Positions 62,113 to 64,000 of a stretch of DNA of 64,000 bases are shown piece by piece. The notes beneath the pieces are model-generated. The model saw only the letters and a list, made by a program, of their open reading frames with translations, was not told the DNA's origin and did not search any database. This DNA comes from Rubrivivax gelatinosus (GTDB taxonomy: Bacteria > Pseudomonadota > Gammaproteobacteria > Burkholderiales > Burkholderiaceae_C). The stretch is from assembly GCF_004340905.1 (NCBI RefSeq), contig NZ_SLXD01000017.1, positions 25,241 to 89,240 of the forward strand, written 5' to 3'. The first letter of the stretch is position 1. Every line of letters begins with the position of its first letter. The position numbers were made by a program, and so were the translations under genes.

Positions 62113-62241
62113 GCCAAACCCCTCGCTCGAGCCGACGCGCTACGGCAGGCAGCGTAAGCCCGGGCTGAGGTACTCCGTACATTGTCTCAGCCCGGGCTTA
62201 CGCTGCCTGCCTCCGCGCGCGGCTCAGCTCGAACGTTGGGC
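62113..62241 (+). other. attC recombination site 2 with a very long hairpin
   Basis: R'' GCCAAAC at 62113-62119, R' GTTGGGC at 62235-62241, 129 bases in all. The L regions CTCGCTCGAGCCG and CGGCTCAGCTCGAACG flank a perfect 26-base-pair inverted repeat (62144-62169 with 62186-62211, loop 16 bases). The inner part is the variable terminal structure of the folded single-stranded attC; this one is unusually long and perfect. Confidence 0.78.
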
Positions 62242-62274
62242 CTATGTATCGACAAGTCTGAAGGTGGGTAGCTG

Positions 62275-62973
62275 ATGGACAGGTTCCCAGAGATACCGCT
62301 CTCACTGCGGCCGCAGCTTGAACAACTAAACCAGATCGACGTCAGAGCGCATCGTAAAAAGTTGGAGCTGTCAACGGATCGAGCCGAGGTACTTGTTGAC
62401 GTGATCAATGGCACTAAAGACGTTGAGCATTTTGTGGCCCTGGATATTCACCTATTTTGCTTAAAGAAGATATTTCCAGACCAGTATTTCGCGGTCCAGG
62501 CAATTGAGCATGCATACTCAAAATCTGATTTATACGAATTTGATCCGCCGAAGAACGGCCAGAACATAATGAAGCACGGGATCAGCTTTGGTGAAGTTGT
62601 CTCCTTTTCGAAGAAATTCGGGACACTGATGGTTCCCTGTCCAGATATAACTGACGCCGAACGGCTTGTGGTGTTTTCGGATCTAACCATCGACAGCGGC
62701 TATCGCTTGGCGTTGCCTTTAAATAGCATGGATTTCACAAAGGAGATATATACGCTGTCGATCGCTCAGCAACGTGGGGGCGGTTTTCGGTTTATTAGCT
62801 CTAGAACTTTCGGGCGAGAAAGCTGTCGCGAAGCGATGCAACAATCATTCAAGGGTATCTACCAAAATAGCCCGGAGAAGAAGAGTTTGTTCACAGCTCG
62901 TTGTTGCGAAATACTTGAGCAACATCTCTTCAAGCCTAGCCCAACCCGGCATTCCGCCGGACCTTGCGCATGA
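62275..62973 (+). CDS. BrnT-like toxin domain with N-terminal extension, cassette-borne
   Basis: 232 residues; AAGGTGGG upstream of the ATG. Residues about 87-190 follow the BrnT (type II toxin RNase) pattern: YEFDPPKNGQNIMKHGISFG, then PDITDAERLVVF, and FRFISSRTFGRESCREA in place of the family's I-R-I-I-S-A-R ending. BrnT toxins are usually about 90-100 residues; here an 86-residue helical extension of unknown role precedes the domain, and an insertion sits before the last strands. No BrnA antitoxin gene follows; the cassette ends with the attC inside the 3' end of the gene. It could be a lone RNase effector, a toxin neutralised by its own extension, or a non-toxic relative. Confidence 0.65.
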   Translation: MDRFPEIPLSLRPQLEQLNQIDVRAHRKKLELSTDRAEVLVDVINGTKDVEHFVALDIHLFCLKKIFPDQYFAVQAIEHAYSKSDLYEFDPPKNGQNIMKHGISFGEVVSFSKKFGTLMVPCPDITDAERLVVFSDLTIDSGYRLALPLNSMDFTKEIYTLSIAQQRGGGFRFISSRTFGRESCREAMQQSFKGIYQNSPEKKSLFTARCCEILEQHLFKPSPTRHSAGPCA

Positions 62974-63007
62974 AGCTGCGCAAGACCGGTGAATTCAAAC
63001 GTTGAGG
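62939..63007 (+). other. attC recombination site 3, truncated at the core
   Basis: R'' GCCCAAC at 62939-62945 is the exact complement of this cassette's first bases. L boxes GCATTCCGCCGG and CCGGTGAATTC pair imperfectly; the terminal stem is CTTGCGCA-TGAAGC-TGCGCAAG. The R' core begins GTTGA at 63001 but its last bases (GG) break the GTTRRRY rule and match instead the start of the following IS. The site overlaps the end of the BrnT-like gene. Confidence 0.75.
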
Positions 63008-63045
63008 CTGTAGCAAAACCCTGTTTTGCAGCCCCGAACACGACA

Positions 63046-63069
63046 CGGCGCCCACTTCGGGCGCCGTTT
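63046..63069 (+). terminator. Hairpin terminator at the IS edge
   Basis: Eight-base perfect stem with a five-base loop, followed by TTTCATT. It is positioned to stop transcription leaving the cassette array or entering the IS. Confidence 0.6.
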
Positions 63070-63176
63070 CATTGGGCGGAACTGTTTTCGCGATCGAGCG
63101 CCCGAAATCGACGCGGCAGGCCGGTTAACGCGGCGGATGCGGCCGGCAGGCCCCGCAAGCCCTCACACCGGGGCCA

Positions 63177-64000
63177 TCACCCCATCCCGTACCCCGCCTT
63201 GGCCAACTTCTCGATGTTGTGCACCAGGCAGAAGAGCTTGAACTGGGCGTCGACCTTGGTCTGCCCGCGCAGCGTGAAGCGCCGCAGCCCCTTGTTGTGG
63301 CGCAGGTTGGCGAAGACGGGCTCCACCGTGCCCATGCGGCGGTCGTACAGCTCGCGCCCGGCCTCGCTGTCGATGAGCGCGCGCATGCGCTGGGTGTACG
63401 GGTGCGCGCTGCCGGTGTTGGCCTGGAAGAACGCCACCTGCCGCGCTGCGGTCGTCTCGGGTTTTCTGAGGCACTGGCCGCGCAGCGCACACGGCCCGCA
63501 CTGCGCGGCCTGGAAGCGGTAGCGCAGCGACACGTACCCGCGCTGCTGCGCCTCGTGGCCGCCTTGCGCCGTGTGCCCGGCCGGACAGCTGCAGCAGCGG
63601 CGCAGCGCATCGTGCCGGAAGTCCTCGGGCCGAAGAGCACGGTCTTGCTCGTCTTGCGGGTCTTGTCGTGCAGCGGGTCGGGCACCTTGCGGTGCTTGGC
63701 TTGGTCGACCAGCCGCGGGTCGCGCTGGCGGCGCTGGTTGTCGGCGATGACGGCGTTGACGCCCATCTCGGCCAGCGTCTTCAGGTTGCTCTCCGAGTGG
63801 TAGCCCGCGTCGGCGGTGACGACGGTGTCCGCGCTCATGTGCGCCTGCGCGGCGCGCACCGCCGGCAGCAGCAGCGCCTGCTCCGAGCCGGTGCCGTGGG
63901 CCTGCGCGTCGACGATGACCTGGTGCTCGGCGTCCACCGTCGCCACGCCGCAGTAGCCCTGGATGACGCCCTTGTCGGTGGCCATCTTGGCCGAGTCGTT
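63177..64000 (-). pseudogene. IS1182-type transposase, 5' end missing and frameshifted
   Basis: Two frames together give one transposase: the upstream frame reads DKGVIQGYCGVATVDAEHQ and VVTADAGYHSESNLKTLAE (DDE-type Asp) down to TSKTVLFGP; the downstream frame continues EDFRHDALRRCCSCPAGH, YRFQAAQCGPCALRGQCLRK, then RRMGTVEPVFANLRHNKGLR with the catalytic Glu, and ends LAKAGYGMG. The switch lies near 63626-63631, where one base appears to be missing in CCTCGGGCCG. Either the copy is dead or the base call is wrong. The N-terminal third is outside the window. Confidence 0.85.

Larger units (their letters stand above)
59791..63007 (+). mobile_element. Integron gene-cassette array without integrase (CALIN-like)
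   Basis: Three attC sites (60120-60173, 62113-62241, 62939-63007) follow three cassettes read in one direction. In integrons the first bases of each cassette pair with its own R'' box: cassette 0 starts GTTATGC and its R'' is GCATAAC; the BrnT cassette starts GTTGGGC and its R'' is GCCCAAC (both exact); the NTPase cassette starts GTTAGGC with R'' GCCAAAC (one mismatch). Base composition is visibly poorer in GC than the host genes. No intI is in the window. Confidence 0.82.
63006..64000 (-). mobile_element. IS1182-family insertion sequence, right part cut by the window
   Basis: Begins near 63006, where the attC3 core is interrupted: GGCTGTAGCAAAACCCTGTT and its near-complement GTTTTGCAGCC form a terminal palindrome. 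A hairpin CGGCGCCC-ACTTC-GGGCGCCG-TTT at 63046-63069 follows. The transposase fragment is on the minus strand and its beginning lies beyond position 64000. The left end is placed by eye; the target duplication cannot be seen. Confidence 0.7.

Overview
The window is high-GC DNA (except near its right end) whose gene content and gene orders are typical of a betaproteobacterium of the order Burkholderiales, most like the Rubrivivax/Roseateles/Leptothrix group. The basis is ybgC-tolQRA, nusB-ribH-ribBX, glyA-nrdR, type IV minor pilins, a PEP-CTERM protein, UbiD and a long chemotaxis operon. The genus is inference from style and gene order, not from a search.

Left part (1-10.3 kb, minus strand): one chemotaxis operon reading CheZ-like phosphatase, cheY, cheA, three MCP genes, cheW and a fourth MCP cut by the window edge. 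It is preceded by a good candidate sigma-28 (FliA) promoter. Two receptors end in a DWETF tether for CheR/CheB. From 10.4 to 13.4 kb on the plus strand lies a two-component pair (REC-HisKA_3 kinase, NarL-type regulator) translationally coupled to a SenA/EgtB-like protein that seems to have lost iron ligands. Then come a TerB-like protein, a cation/Ca2+ exchanger, a TonB-dependent receptor, a ModE-HTH regulator, a PedC-like ABC exporter pair, an orphan GspE/PilB ATPase and a fused 5-oxoprolinase.

Middle (26.9-48 kb): PAP2 phosphatase and phosphoethanolamine transferase (envelope lipid modification), pyroglutamyl peptidase (which could feed the 5-oxoprolinase), tolA/tolR/tolQ/ybgC, an aminotransferase, nusB, ribH, ribBX, a PEP-CTERM protein where ribE would be expected, ribD, a minor-pilin operon (fimT-like, pilE, fimT, pilW, pilX, pilV), nrdR, and glyA behind a ZTP (pfl) riboswitch. 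A lytic transglycosylase and ubiD follow.

Right part (48-59.3 kb): an ornithine-lipid-type acyltransferase, a Tat lipoprotein metallophosphoesterase, a BluB fused to half of a uroporphyrinogen-III methyltransferase, a flavin-dependent oxidoreductase, a GMC oxidoreductase, an ABC exporter, a small membrane protein and a YgiQ-type radical SAM protein. A 25-bp identical intergenic repeat flanks the acyltransferase/phosphoesterase pair.

The most notable region is 59.8-64 kb. Base composition drops and the sequence has the structure of an integron gene-cassette array without a visible integrase: three attC sites, a short cassette with no convincing gene, a KAP-type P-loop NTPase cassette, and a cassette encoding a BrnT-like RNase domain with a long N-terminal extension. 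The array stops inside the last attC core, where an IS1182-type element with a frameshifted transposase begins. Cassette ends match their own attC boxes, supporting the assignment. The NTPase and BrnT-like cassettes are candidate phage-defence or stabilising modules.
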